From positions 63,298 to 127,297 of the forward strand of contig NW_019775410.1 of the NCBI RefSeq assembly GCF_001039355.2: a stretch of DNA of 64,000 nt, in the 5' to 3' direction. This document shows, piece after piece, positions 49,467-61,400 of this stretch. Made by a program: the position numbers and the translations under genes. Source of the DNA: Lingula anatina. Taxonomy: Eukaryota; Brachiopoda; Lingulata; Lingulida; Lingulidae. Numbering within the stretch: the stretch's first letter is position 1; each line of letters starts with the position of its first letter. The notes beneath the pieces were generated by a model. That model was not told the origin of the DNA. It worked only from the letters and a program-made list of their open reading frames with translations, and did no database searches.

Positions 49467-52308
49467 ATGGAGTTATATGGAGAATCTGGCATCACAGCGT
49501 TAGCTAATTTACTGACTCCAAACACTGCAGACTCGGACAGTGATGAAGATACCAAGGTGGGTAAAGAGAAGTACCAGCTGAACAGCATATCTAAACTATA
49601 AACATTGAAATATGCAGTTGTATGCAGGCACCATATACTTTTATGTTGAACATAACTCCACAGATAGTTAAATGTTGATGATGTTTGGAAATTTAATGAG
49701 CATGTTTTTAATGTGTTTGCACCAGAGGCTGTCAATATAAGGACATCAATATTTATATATACCTGATTTTATGAATGAAAATGTGAATGCACTTTACACC
49801 CCAAAATACCTGGAGGGTTGCTGTGGATTTTAATTATCATTTGAAATAAAATAAGATTATAAGCACAGATTTTTAATGTTAAGAGTACTTGTCATTTATT
49901 GAGATGTAAATCTATTATAGTACTGCATGCAAGCTTGTGTAAATGTTAAAGATGTTAAGTATTAAAGGTCCTTTTTTTAGCCTGGTGGGATAACAAAACT
50001 CGGCCCTGGGGACATAGGACCAAAACAAAGTACTCAGCCAGCAGGTTAGTAATGCATTTCCCTGGGGTATTATATCCAAGGTCACCAGCATTTCCCTGGG
50101 GTATTATATCCAGGGTAACTAATGTTATACCCATGCCATAAGTGACAGAATGTGTCATCATTTTGAAATTGGAAGTATTTTTAAAATATTCTTATTGATT
50201 GATAAGTTGAAAACATTTGCCATAAGATGAAAGAACTTTTTTGATGTTTTCAATTTGAGATAAACTCCTGTTTGAATTTGTAATGTGTAAATCCTTTTAG
50301 GATTTTGTTTATGCTACTAAATCATTTATTTAGAGTCACAGCTGAAGACAGTGAAGAAAGAAGGCAAAGATATTTGGGAAGAAGAAGAGGTACAGGAGGG
50401 GGCAGAATATGATGATATCCATGACACACGGCCCCAGCCACAGTATGTATATCCATGATACATGGCCCCAGCTACTGTATGTATATCCATGACACACGGC
50501 CCCAGCCACAGTATGTATATACATGATACACGGCCCCAGCCGCAGTATGTATATCCATGATACATGGCCCCAGCCACAGTATGTATATACATGATATACG
50601 GCCCCAGCCACATTATGTGCTTCTAACACACATCACTATTGGCCCTTAAATCATACGAGGCACAAATTTTCATTAATCTGGTGATCTAGGCCAGAACACC
50701 AGTAAGCATAAGTGCATATTTTCACAAGAGGAATTTAGATGTTATGTGTACTTTATGAGTATTTGAATAAATAAGTATAATAAGTTAAATGAGTATTTGA
50801 ATAACGTTTTACTACCATATTACCTCTGTTTTTAATTTCTTTTCCGTTCATTATACTGCTGCAGTGTGTAGTGTTTTGATAATAATTATGACTAGTATTG
50901 CTGATGGCAGTATGCTTTCATATTCATTGTATTTCTTACAGGTATGAAATCATATACAAGCAAGCAGTAACATCAGAGGACATGTTTCTTGGAATGGGAA
51001 ATAAAACTCCTGCAACATCCAGTTGTGAAGACATGGTGGTAAGTGTTTCCACCCCCCCAACCCCCCCCATCCCTCTTTCCCCCGAACTCTTGTTGTAAAG
51101 ACTATCCTCCATGTGTTCTAGGATTGCCGATTTCCAATAAAACTATGATTTCTTCCCTTTTGTTTCATTCATTTATAGTACTAGTGCCACGAAAAAAGCT
51201 TCAAAAGATAGCATTCAACACACTGAACAGTGTTTAAGAGAGTGAATCATGTTATCTTTATTGCTTTACCTGCACTCACAATGTCATTCTGTCTTTTGTT
51301 AGACATTCAAAATCTTTGCCATAAAATGTGTTAGGACAAGGTTTGCATTATAACCATGGGTTAGAGTTGCCCCTGTCAAGTCATTAGTATTTTAAAACAT
51401 GTGTCTCATTGTGCTGAATGCTTTTTCTTGCATTAGGTGAAAGTGATGCTTCCAGACACGAAATACCCAGATGTCAATCTCAATGTTACCAACAAATACC
51501 TGGACTGTCGCACACCTAGACTGTAAGTTTTAACTCAATGTAACAAACAAATACCTGAGATAAGAAAAGAACCAAATTAAAAGTTCAAGTGAACAAAACT
51601 TAAATGCAAAACTATACGTTTTATTTTCACAATATTAAAGCAAAATATGGACCACCTCTGTGTTGAGTCATTGAGTCACGAAAAGGCTTTGATACTCTAC
51701 TTCAAGCCTTTTATGTTTTTCTCTGCTTAAAGATATTGTTTGCAGAGAAGATAACAGTTATCCCTTGGTTATATTTTGCATTGCTCTTTATAAATTAATG
51801 AATGAATGCACAAAATGAAAGTTTGAATTTGAACACAAACATGTATGGAAATGTTTTCAATATTGAAATCAGAGGGACCGTTTGCACTTCCCCTCATTTG
51901 AACATTTCTCCTTGATCATTATGTGGAACTCACATTGGTGTCAAGTTGCTGCAAAACATGTTTTGTACATGGATAATACTGTGCATTTTTGAACTACAAG
52001 TTGCTGCAGAACATCTTTGTACATAGATAATACCAAATGCATTTTTTCAGTTGGGCCTTAATGGTATATCTACATGCCATAACTTTTAAATCAGTCACAA
52101 TGCAACATCAAATAGGTAGTTACCTCTCAACAATTTTAAAAAGACAGGCAGTGATCTTTCAAATGACTACTCTGTTTTTAGGCGTCTTGGTCTCCACCTT
52201 CCTCACCCAGTGGACGCCAAGAATGGCAAGGCTCAGTGGGACGGAGACAAGGGTGTACTGACCATCACCCTGAGGATGACCAGGGATTATGATGATTTTA
52301 ATTTCTGA
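49467..52308 (+). CDS. DNAAF6: Dynein axonemal assembly factor 6 (PIH1D3/Twister)
   Basis: Cytoplasmic co-chaperone (R2TP/HSP90-linked) needed to preassemble axonemal dynein arms of motile cilia. Six coding exons: 49467-49556, 49981-50044, 50334-50442, 50942-51038, 51437-51522 and 52182-52308. All are GT-AG and in phase; 190 aa against about 214 in human. Recognisable segments in order are GITALANLL, GPGDIGP, DIWEEEEVQEGAEYDD, then YEIIYKQAVTSEDMFLGMG, CEDMVVKVMLP, RTPRLRLGLHLPHPVD and the C-terminal VLTITLRMTRDYDDFNF, which form the PIH1/CS-like beta-sandwich half (about 85-190). The first ATG of the frame was chosen. Exon 3 ends inside a 34-bp tandem repeat that has copied its splice donor. 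The stop codon is about 580 bases from the poly(A) signal. Confidence 0.95.
50054..50121. repeat. Two-copy 34-bp tandem duplication in DNAAF6 intron 2
   Basis: The unit starting GCATTTCCCTGGGGTATTAT occurs at 50054 and again at 50088 with few differences. It has the same period as, but is unrelated in sequence to, the repeat at 50417. Confidence 0.85.
50417..50620 (+). repeat. Six-copy 34-bp tandem repeat spanning a splice donor
   Basis: Units start at 50417, 50451, 50485, 50519, 50553 and 50587. The first unit holds the last 26 coding bases of DNAAF6 exon 3 plus its donor (CA|GTATGT at 50443). Copies 2-5 keep a GTATGT at 50477, 50511, 50545 and 50579, while copy 6 has lost the GT. Reading past the first donor in frame reaches TGA at 50456-50458. 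Confidence 0.95.
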
Positions 52309-52887
52309 GGAGTGTGTTAGAAACATACCTGTTGGAACTCCTTGATGTGGGTAAGACTGAGAATTTATACAAAAGGGGGGAAGCATTGCAGTTACTAATA
52401 CTAGCAATCAGTGCTGCTACCTCCAATAGGGAAATAGGTGATTGATACGCACTTCAAACCAAAGAGGTTTACAGGAGAGAGGGAATATTGTTGCTTAAAC
52501 AAATGACCTTTTGTGATTGTATAAAGACAATTAACATTACAAGCTATTAGGAAAGTTAATTGATACTGCTGTTACTGACATGTGGAGATCTCTACAACTG
52601 GGGAATGTTTGTCAACAAACAGTTTGTATGTTTAAGCAAAACGGAGAGGAAATATTATATCATATTTAGCAGATCAACGTGGACCAATGATTTTGTTCAG
52701 GATTTGAAAGTGATTAAGGTTTAACAGCAAAATGCTTTGTCAATTTGCCATAAATTATTTAAAGTGCAGTGCCTTTATGGTAAAAAAACTTAAGTCGAAG
52801 GTCACATGGTCCCCATGTTAAAATCATTCTTTTATATAATGTTTCTGTATATTAAGCCGTCCAAAGAATAACATCATTCCAAGTATC

Positions 52888-52893
52888 AATAAA
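52888..52893 (+). terminator. DNAAF6 poly(A) signal
   Basis: AATAAA about 580 bases after the DNAAF6 stop codon. Confidence 0.7.
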
Positions 52894-52896
52894 ATG

Positions 52897-52902
52897 TTTA
52901 TT
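52897..52902 (-). terminator. MSL3 poly(A) signal
   Basis: AATAAA on the minus strand, about 740 bases after the MSL3 stop codon and only 3 bases from the opposing DNAAF6 signal. Confidence 0.6.
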
Positions 52903-53641
52903 TATAATGAATACATCTGGTTTCTTAAATGCAATATGCACTAAGTATAAACTTGGTGCCACAGTTGATATTAACAAACTATCTTGTATATAAAATACAA
53001 TTATTATTACTTCTACAGCTTTACCTTGTCAATTCTCTGTAAACAATACTTCACATAAAGCTTTTAAGTATCTTAAGTTATGCAAAAACAAATAAATGGA
53101 AATTAAAAAAGAAATATGATGCTAATGTTACAAAATAAAGCAGCAGAAAAAAGGCAAAAATATCCCTGTACACAAGTAATTTCAAGCTTACAACTGAACT
53201 ACATTATAACATTGTTCCTTACTTAAGGCCTGATGTCTTAGATTCATTTGTGACAACATAACAGAGTATGCTAGCAGGGCTTTTGTAACTTATGATCTAA
53301 ATATTACTACATGGCTGCTCAATACATCTACTGCCTCAAGCACACCCCCTGCCTACATTAAGCACCTGCAGCACAGCCATTATGACTGGTGACAACATGA
53401 CTTCTTATACTGAACATCTACATGTGTGACTGACCTATACAACAGCTGTTGTGATTCCTTGATGCTGTAACATCTTTCCAAGAGCAAGTATCAGATTGTA
53501 TTTTTTCTGTCCTTTGTCTTAATCCCAATAACAAAGAGAAGTTCCTTTGCTTCTAAATTATTTTTATGACAGAATCTAGTCAAAACATTCCACTTTCTTT
53601 CAGAAAGTTTGGTATTATAATTGTGACACTTCTTTGTTCTG

Positions 53642-56600
53642 CTACCTCTTAGATGTGTTTCTTGTATTACTACTGGTGTCTTCATCAACATATACACAAT
53701 GAGGAAAGAATTCTTCTCGCTTAGCATTCATGTAACTGGAAATGTGAAGGAAAGTAATAATAAAAACATACAAGAAACATAAAGAGCTTTAAAAAATATT
53801 TTTCTCCAGAATTTAATCATTACATAAGGATTTGGCTATCAATACAAATTACTGATCTTATTCAAAAATGAATTTTGTTTACAGTATACTCACTCTAAAA
53901 ATAGCCCCAAGTGCTTTAAAAGAACATTCATTTTCCTCTCGGGGATGCCCATCTTACACAAAAGGTCTGGAAGTTTTACTGAAATTAAAAAATAAAAGTT
54001 GTTTTTAATGTGGGTTTAAAATATGTATCCGTCTTCTATACTGCAAACTAAACAGCCTTTTCATATAATTTCTCGTTAAATCTCACCCATTGTGTCTATA
54101 TGCTTTGTTATGCACATTTCATTTCTAATGTTTACTATTTATAAATCCTTAATTCTCACCAAATAACCGTAACAGGTGGTGTGCCCCATAGACAGCAGAG
54201 GGAGCCACTGGTGTTTGTGTGAAAATCTCTGGCGGAACAAGTTTCCAAGTCAAGACTTCATTCAAGACGGCCTCTCTGTCTGGCGGAGTCTTCCGTCCTC
54301 CAGCATGTTTCAGTTTAGAACTTCCACTTCCAGAAGAGGAGGAGGAACTGGCATTTGTGGAGATAGAATTTGGAATGAGTAACGGTGGAGGGGGAGTTGC
54401 TCGTCCTACTGGCACAGTCTCTGCTTCGCTCAGTGCTGCCACTCGATGACTGGATCGCAAGGACCCCCTGCGTTTAGGTTCTGTGACCCCTTTATCTTCA
54501 AGTGTCAAGTCAGGCATTTTTTCACTCTTATTTGAGTCCCCAGAGAGTCTTGTAGCATCTGCTGCATTTAAGCGACCTCTAGTGAGCCTTCTAGGAGTTG
54601 GGACATCTTTCTCTTGTTTAACGTTAAAATGTTCTTTTTCCTTTTCTTTTTCTAATGCTGTGAACTTTGCAACTTTTGACGGAGGGGACTCATGAAATGA
54701 GGGAGAATTTGGCACTGACCCTCTTCCTGATCTGGTACATCTTGTTGGAGAATGGAGGGGGGCCAACTTCTGACACTCTGTCCTGAAAACAGAATCATCA
54801 CACTGAATGCTTACTGACAACTCTCAAATAACACAGATAAATGTACAAGCAATTAATTATGGTATGAATTTACATAAAGTCTTGTGAAAATACTTGAAAA
54901 GGTTCCAAATTATCAAATTCAGGCACTACATATTTGATCAGAGAAATTCTAGAGGGAAACTTTTTCTAATTCTTATATTAAATCTAATATGAATTGCCAT
55001 CTCTTCCAGAGGCAACAGTTGTCCATTTCTGATAAAGTTCAAATTATTAGTGCAATACCAAGCTTATAAACAATGTCAGTATTAAACATCTGCTTACTTT
55101 TCTTTCTTGGTAGACATGAGTGGTTTATAATTGTTGACTACCTTCTCATACTGTTCTCTCTCCAGGTTGTAAAGTAATATGGTGGGGAGGGTAAAATCAA
55201 AGCAGATCCTCAAACCTTCAACTACCTCCTTGCACAGATTAACACTGAAGTTGGAGAACGGTGAAATTCAATTCATTGAGACTACACTTTGAGGAAATAC
55301 TATGATAATGAGCCATTCAATTTTTGGTTGAGAGCATTTGTACTATATAACATTCTATATTTTCATTTTTCTGTTAAAAACATCACATCTCATCTAAACT
55401 CTCAAAAAACAAAGTTGGAAGGAAACTAGTGGACAATTTCAAGCTCTCTAAAATAAAACTGTAAATGAGTACAGCTATTTAATACTGAGACTTCACTTCT
55501 ACTGAATTAAAAGCAAACTGCAAGTTCATAGTTGTCAAGTTTTAAACATCATAATCCCCAGTCATATTCCAGATCATTGCACAATTTAAGACCTGCTTGA
55601 TTTTAATTACTTAAGTTTTCAAGCCAGCCAGTAAGTTACCATTCTGTATGTCCGTGTCTGGCTGCTTTATGAGGAGTGGAACAAAGCAGGTTGATTGCAT
55701 AATTCTTGACATAACTCTCCAGAAGACTGACCACATTGGGCTCAGCAGGTAAATGGACCAACTGAAAGATAATAACACCAACAGTCATACAGGAATTTCA
55801 TCTGCAAAACACTCGATCAAGATTGGACAAATATATTACTATAGCCACACAATAAACCCTAGAGAACAAAAAAGATTACCTGTGAGAAATGAGCCCCAAT
55901 CTGATGCCCTGGATTATAAAAAAGCTGACCCATCTTTAATGTTAAACCTGCAAAAACACCAGTTTACCTTTTTCTTTCTATTTATGAAATGAAAGTCATT
56001 TTCAAGTTGGCTCTTCAGTGGATCTGGTATTTCAAGTTCCACTTCTGTTACTGCAATCTCCTAAAATGATAAACTTTAACAATAAATAAATGTTATTAAT
56101 TCACAAGAAACACTATACTGGTTTGCTCATATCTACGCATGTTCTGTGTCAAACAATGGACATAAAAATAACAGGCTGGCAGACAAAAAAAAAATCATTA
56201 AATTTTCTTCTTTTAACTGATATTAGCAGAGTTTCCAATTTTTCAATGACTGCAGTTTTGCTGGGCTGTAGGGTCACGAAGCTGGGCTGTAGGGTCACGA
56301 AGCAACGATAAATTGTTGAACACCTTTGAAATATTTGAACAGTACTCTTGTTGTGTGTATATGTCTGAGAAAAGGAAACTAATGTGCCTACCATTACAGA
56401 TCCCACACTGTGTTATAACAAGTTAGCCATAAAGATCACATACCTCAGGCTGAGGGTTGTCTTCAGTCTCTCCTCCCTCCACAGTGCTTTCATCTTCACT
56501 CTGCTGGGGGAAATATAAGTGATTAAGAAAAGTAAGGTCATATAAGGTCATATCCATGTTCAAAGCTTATGTTTATCATAAGCAAAAACCAATTTAGACA

Positions 56601-58234
56601 ATGATTAGTGATCCTTCTTATACATTTAATTGCTCTAAAGGCATTTCTGATCAAGTGATAATTCACAAAAGAAAATGGGAAATAATGTACATCAAAGAAA
56701 AGCTCCAGTCCAAGGATGAGTTACCCCCGACTCCTGTGTCGAATCCTCCCCCTCCTCTCTTTCCGTATCCTCCTCTTCCTCCCCAGTTGTCTCCTCCTCC
56801 TCACCAACATCCTCACATTCATCCTCCTCTGAGGTCTCCTCCTCGCTGTCGTACCTGGGACGTCTCTTCAGTACCTGCCTCAGTATCTCGTCAATTCTCT
56901 TCTTTCTGACACGGTTCTTGCGACTGAAAATGAAGACATAATGCAATGATTTAAATATTATTGGAATGTTGAATTAAAGGTAGTTAACTGGTTTCATATC
57001 ATTGTCTATGAACATGTAGCACAAGTGAATCTTGAGAAAAATGTTACAGAAAACAATTTGTCCCAATTTCCACTTAGTACATACAAGTTCATCCACTTCT
57101 TAATCAATTTCATAAAAGAAGAGATACCAGTACAACACAAAATCCTGTACTTCAAATTCAAGACACACATCTTTAAGAACTTTTTGCATAACTTTTAAAC
57201 ATCACACACAGTTCTTACATTTGCCTGGCAATGGCAGCCAGACGCTTCATCAACTTCCTGTTGTCTTCCGTGTTCTTGAGAATGAAGTCTTCTTTTACTA
57301 CCCTGTCCCAGCTAAAGAATAACAAAGAGACAGGCAATTAGTGGACAATACTTTAACAAATACAGTAGCAAATACTGAAGATCTTAAACAGATAACAGTT
57401 GGAGAAAAAAATTACCATCTTTTCAGACCCATGTCCCAAATTAAAGACAGCCATGCAGGAGATGTGTGAAGTAGACCCATTTCCAGAATTAAAGAGTGCC
57501 ATGCAGGATTTGGGAGCACCTACCTGCTATTCCAGCCACTGAAATGCACCAGGTACCCAGGCCCTTTCTGACCATTGCTCCTCTTACGTGTGGTAACTTC
57601 CAAAACCTGTCACATATGTCAAAAATTTCATAATTTTAATTATACATAAATTATAATAATATTGGATATAACTTGGCTGTATGCAAAACTAACATGGTGG
57701 GAAAATATGCATTGAATTTGAGTCCAACAGAGATATTGCTTCAATATTCAGCCTCTCATGCTATTCAGATAAGGTTTCATAAAACTCTGTGTTTGGCACT
57801 CCCAAGTGGCGTCACTGACAAATGGCACGCGTAAGTGCTAACACTGCTGCATACATAGCTACAATAAAAAGAGTAAAACTGTATCAAACTGGCTCGTGAA
57901 AATGACTTTATTTGCGAATGATATACTTCAAAGTGCGACGGAAGACACACAGTTCCCTAAGTTTTGAGGCGGTGGTAACACAGGGTGTTATGAAGCCTTA
58001 CCTGTTCAGCATGCGAGGCTGAAATCTGAGGCAAACACAGAGAACAGCCAGGAGAAAACACGCCACACGTTCCTCAATAAATAAATCAACAAAAACCCAA
58101 GTGCCTTTGTAGGTTGGAGAACATGTATGCATTACCTTCGCATCATACAGAACCCTAGCCTTGCTTGGGTCTGGCTCAAAACAAAGGACCTTCTCGTCTT
58201 CTTCAAAAGCAAATTTCACACCTCGCATCGACAT
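53642..58234 (-). CDS. MSL3: MSL complex subunit 3 (chromodomain and MRG domain)
   Basis: Chromatin reader subunit of the MSL (MOF) complex that acetylates H4K16. Eleven coding exons (minus): 58234-58136, 57606-57524, 57311-57219, 56923-56725, 56503-56444, 56060-55968, 55761-55640, 55244-55098, 54782-54160, 53978-53894 and 53735-53642; every junction keeps frame, giving 565 aa. The chromo barrel (1-~95) has [17 protein letters not shown] and HFSGWNSSWDR, with the aromatic-cage residues Y30, F55, W58 and W62 present. An acidic tract (about 130-178) follows. The MRG domain is in two parts: 179-~300 ([34 protein letters not shown]) and about 465-560 ([37 protein letters not shown]). A ~170-residue low-complexity insert lies between them on exon 9, as in other MSL3 proteins, and separates it from MRG15. 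It is close to the human length (~520). Confidence 0.95.
56260..56301. repeat. 21-bp tandem duplication in MSL3 intron
   Basis: The unit GCTGGGCTGTAGGGTCACGA plus A is present twice back to back without difference. Confidence 0.9.
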
Positions 58235-58460
58235 TCTCTCATTCTTTTTCCAATGAAGCTATAACGACAATAGAATCTATTGACGGTCTTCGTATTTACT
58301 TTGTATTCTGATCAAATTGAATGATTAGTACTAAAAATTAATGGTCATTTGAGAACTTGAGTATGCTTTTTATCTTAAAATATATATCTAATAAGAGCAT
58401 CTCCAGAAATAAGAAAAGACTGATGTCGTAAAATGCCGTCATGGGATTCTTAGTTTAAAA
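58235..58460. promoter_or_regulatory. Bidirectional promoter between MSL3 and CWF19L2
   Basis: Only 226 bases separate the divergent start codons, so both 5' UTRs and promoters must lie here. No TATA box is evident. The CWF19L2 start codon is embedded in AAAATGGCTGCG, which fits the YY1 motif often found at starts of housekeeping genes. Confidence 0.75.
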
Positions 58461-61400
58461 ATGGCTGCGCCCATAGCATTCGAATCGTCGTGGAAGAAAA
58501 AGGCAGAGAGGGAAAATATAAGACAAGCGAGAGAAAAAATACTAGAAAAGGTAAAACGTGCAAATACAATTAATTGGTAATAAGCGATTATGTCCCAGAG
58601 AAAATTCCCCTGTTTCTCGTTATACTCACCTTTAAACAAACATCCGTCGACGCTGCTTGATGAACGTCACAAAAACTGGACCAGAGTTCCCCTATTCTCT
58701 AACACTCTTATTTACTTTTTTACATTCAATATTGTGCTAGCATAAACAGGAGACAAATATAAATGCTAGAGTGTTATTTCGGGCTCTCATAAACTTTCAA
58801 AAAGTGAACAGAGGCACTACCTTATAGAAGAACAAGTTGACCAAGTTTTGTACTGTACTACTGAGAGTCTGAGTCGTGAAAACTAAGCCCTTTCACATCC
58901 AGCGTTATATAAGTTACTGCATGCATTATTAATTTTAACTTTTTTACACAAATTATTTTATGTTCTATATATTTTTTTTTCTCTTAATTGCTGCTATTCT
59001 TTCAGGCAAAAGACCAATATGAGAGAGAACAGCTAAAAAAGGAACAGGCCAAGCTTCGTGGTGAGGACACCTGGATGCTTCCAGCATTGAGTGATAGAAT
59101 AGATCAGGAACAGAAGGTAAGAAATAAATATCTTTATAATATAGAAAAACTAGTGGTATTTAACATTAAGTTTCTGTTAATTATGTGTGCCTTTGTTACT
59201 TTTTTACATAAAGTATTTCAACTTGGTATATGAAAGTGGTAATAATAAATTTTTAATATAACTGCTTTAAAACACATGCAAGTTTTATACAACACCCAAA
59301 GTATTCTTCAAGTTGTAGCTCCATATATGTCAGATATAAAGGCATTAGCTTTTTTATTGCGAGTAAATTGTTGAAATCAGTTTTATTATTTCAATGACAT
59401 TGGTGTTCTAGGATTTAGAGAAAGCAAAGTCAAAGAAGACAAAGAAAGAAAAAAAGAAGAAACACAGAAAAGAAAAGAAAAAGAAGAAAAAGAAAAAAGA
59501 AGCCAGTGATTCAGACAGTGATTCGGTAATTGAATTTTATTATTTTCCTTTCAATGAAATTCGTTTGTCTTGGCTAGCGCTAGCATGTGATTTTTGGTAA
59601 TCAAGATAGCTACTTTAAGTCACAAAATAAAAGATACATACAAAGTGAGAGCACAGCTGTGTTCAGTGCATGATTCAAATTACTACCTCCAGTTTCTGTC
59701 ACAACTCAAGTAAAATCCACAGGCCCCAAAAATATCACAAATTTACACTTTTAAAATGCAAATATCAAGTCATGAATTTGTCTGTCCCCTAGATTGTATT
59801 GAAATTTATAATGAAAGGAAATAATGTAGTGACAATGATTTGACATGTCTACAAGTATTAATAGCTTAATATGCAACTTTAGATAATTTCTGATAATTTG
59901 AAGTATAAAGGAAGTAATAAAGATGCAAAATATTTTAAATTGATTTTATTTTCAATGCATAAATGAAATTTATGTATTATTTAGGATTCTGATGATGAAC
60001 CAAAATGGATTGAAAAAACTGCAGCAAGCTCACAGCTGTCTCTAGCTGTAGACAGCAGCACAATAAAAGGTCCAAGTTTACAGGTGCCTGGAGTTATTAC
60101 CATTAATGATCACTGTAAACATATTGTATAATATGGTGCCAAAAGGGGTTATCAGCATACTGTTAAACTGGACTTTATATTTGAATTTTATAATTGGTCT
60201 CCTTTTTTGGTAGTCTTTTTGTATTAGTCTCTTTGGTGAAGAAGTAGAAATCTACCAGATAATGTCAGTGGAAGTTATTTTGCAAGTTTGTAAAGAAATA
60301 TATTCAAATGACATGTGTTTATTTTATATTTTATTCTTACAGAGAGATAATTGGATGAGTGAAGATTTTTCTTTCATCCCCACCACATCCAGAGAACAGC
60401 TGCGAGAGCAGATAAAAAAGGAGAAAGAAGAGCAGATACCTGTTAGCTACCTGGACCAGGTGTGTCACAGACTTACATATGATCTCAAAACACTTCTTAA
60501 ATTACATGTATTTATTTTGCTGGTAATTTTGATAGATTTTGTGTAGATGAAAAGTTAAAGAATTTTGTTCTTCATCTCATACATTTTTTAAATTAAGTAA
60601 AGCAATGTCTTATTCCTGGGCAGTTGTGATTTAGGGTATTCAAAGGTCATTTTATCTCTGATGTACTGTAAATATACTGTAACTAATTGTCCAAAAGAAC
60701 TAAAAAGAAATCTAATTTTTTTTTCAAAACGAAGGTTGAAATAGAAGTTATATCCTGTCATGTTACATTGTTATCATATTTTGGTGTAGTTTAATGACAT
60801 TTTCATCCTATTCTTCCCCTGTTCAGCCTGGACAACACAGCCGGGAGTTGAACCCGTACTGGAAAGATGGCGGTTCAGGACTACCAGAGGAGGCACCAGA
60901 GAAGACAAAGAAGAAGACAGAATCTGCCGTAACTCCTGTGCTTGGTAAATATGGTCACACACACATGCATGCATGCATGCACACACGCAAAAACACACAC
61001 ACACAAAAGGGTGTTGATTTATTGTCCCTTGTGTGATAGACACCCCAGTGTAAGTTGGTGTTTGGTTATATTTCTAGGTGCTGGTGGCGTAGCGTGGCTT
61101 AAGAAGGCGTACCAGAGATGTGTGGAGCAGGCAGAGGAGGAGGGAAGACCACTGGAAGAACTGGCAGCAGAGAGATATGGGGTACACAACAGCTGCCACA
61201 GGGGTGGTTCACTTTGAGCCAGCTTTGGTTCAGCCCAAGAGCTTCTGAATGTTAACAGACAAACTGATGTTCATATATTTATGTGAAAATGATTGAGATT
61301 TCATTTACCAGCTTCCACATTTTAACATTTACCCATGGTTAATATTTTGATCACCTGCTGTATGGTTTCAGAAGCTTTTATCTTACGTTATTTTCCTTAA

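Noticed and set aside
50326-50629. Two ~95-codon minus-strand open frames of repeated WG-IY residues
   Set aside because: They are translations of the 34-bp tandem repeat on the antisense strand of DNAAF6.
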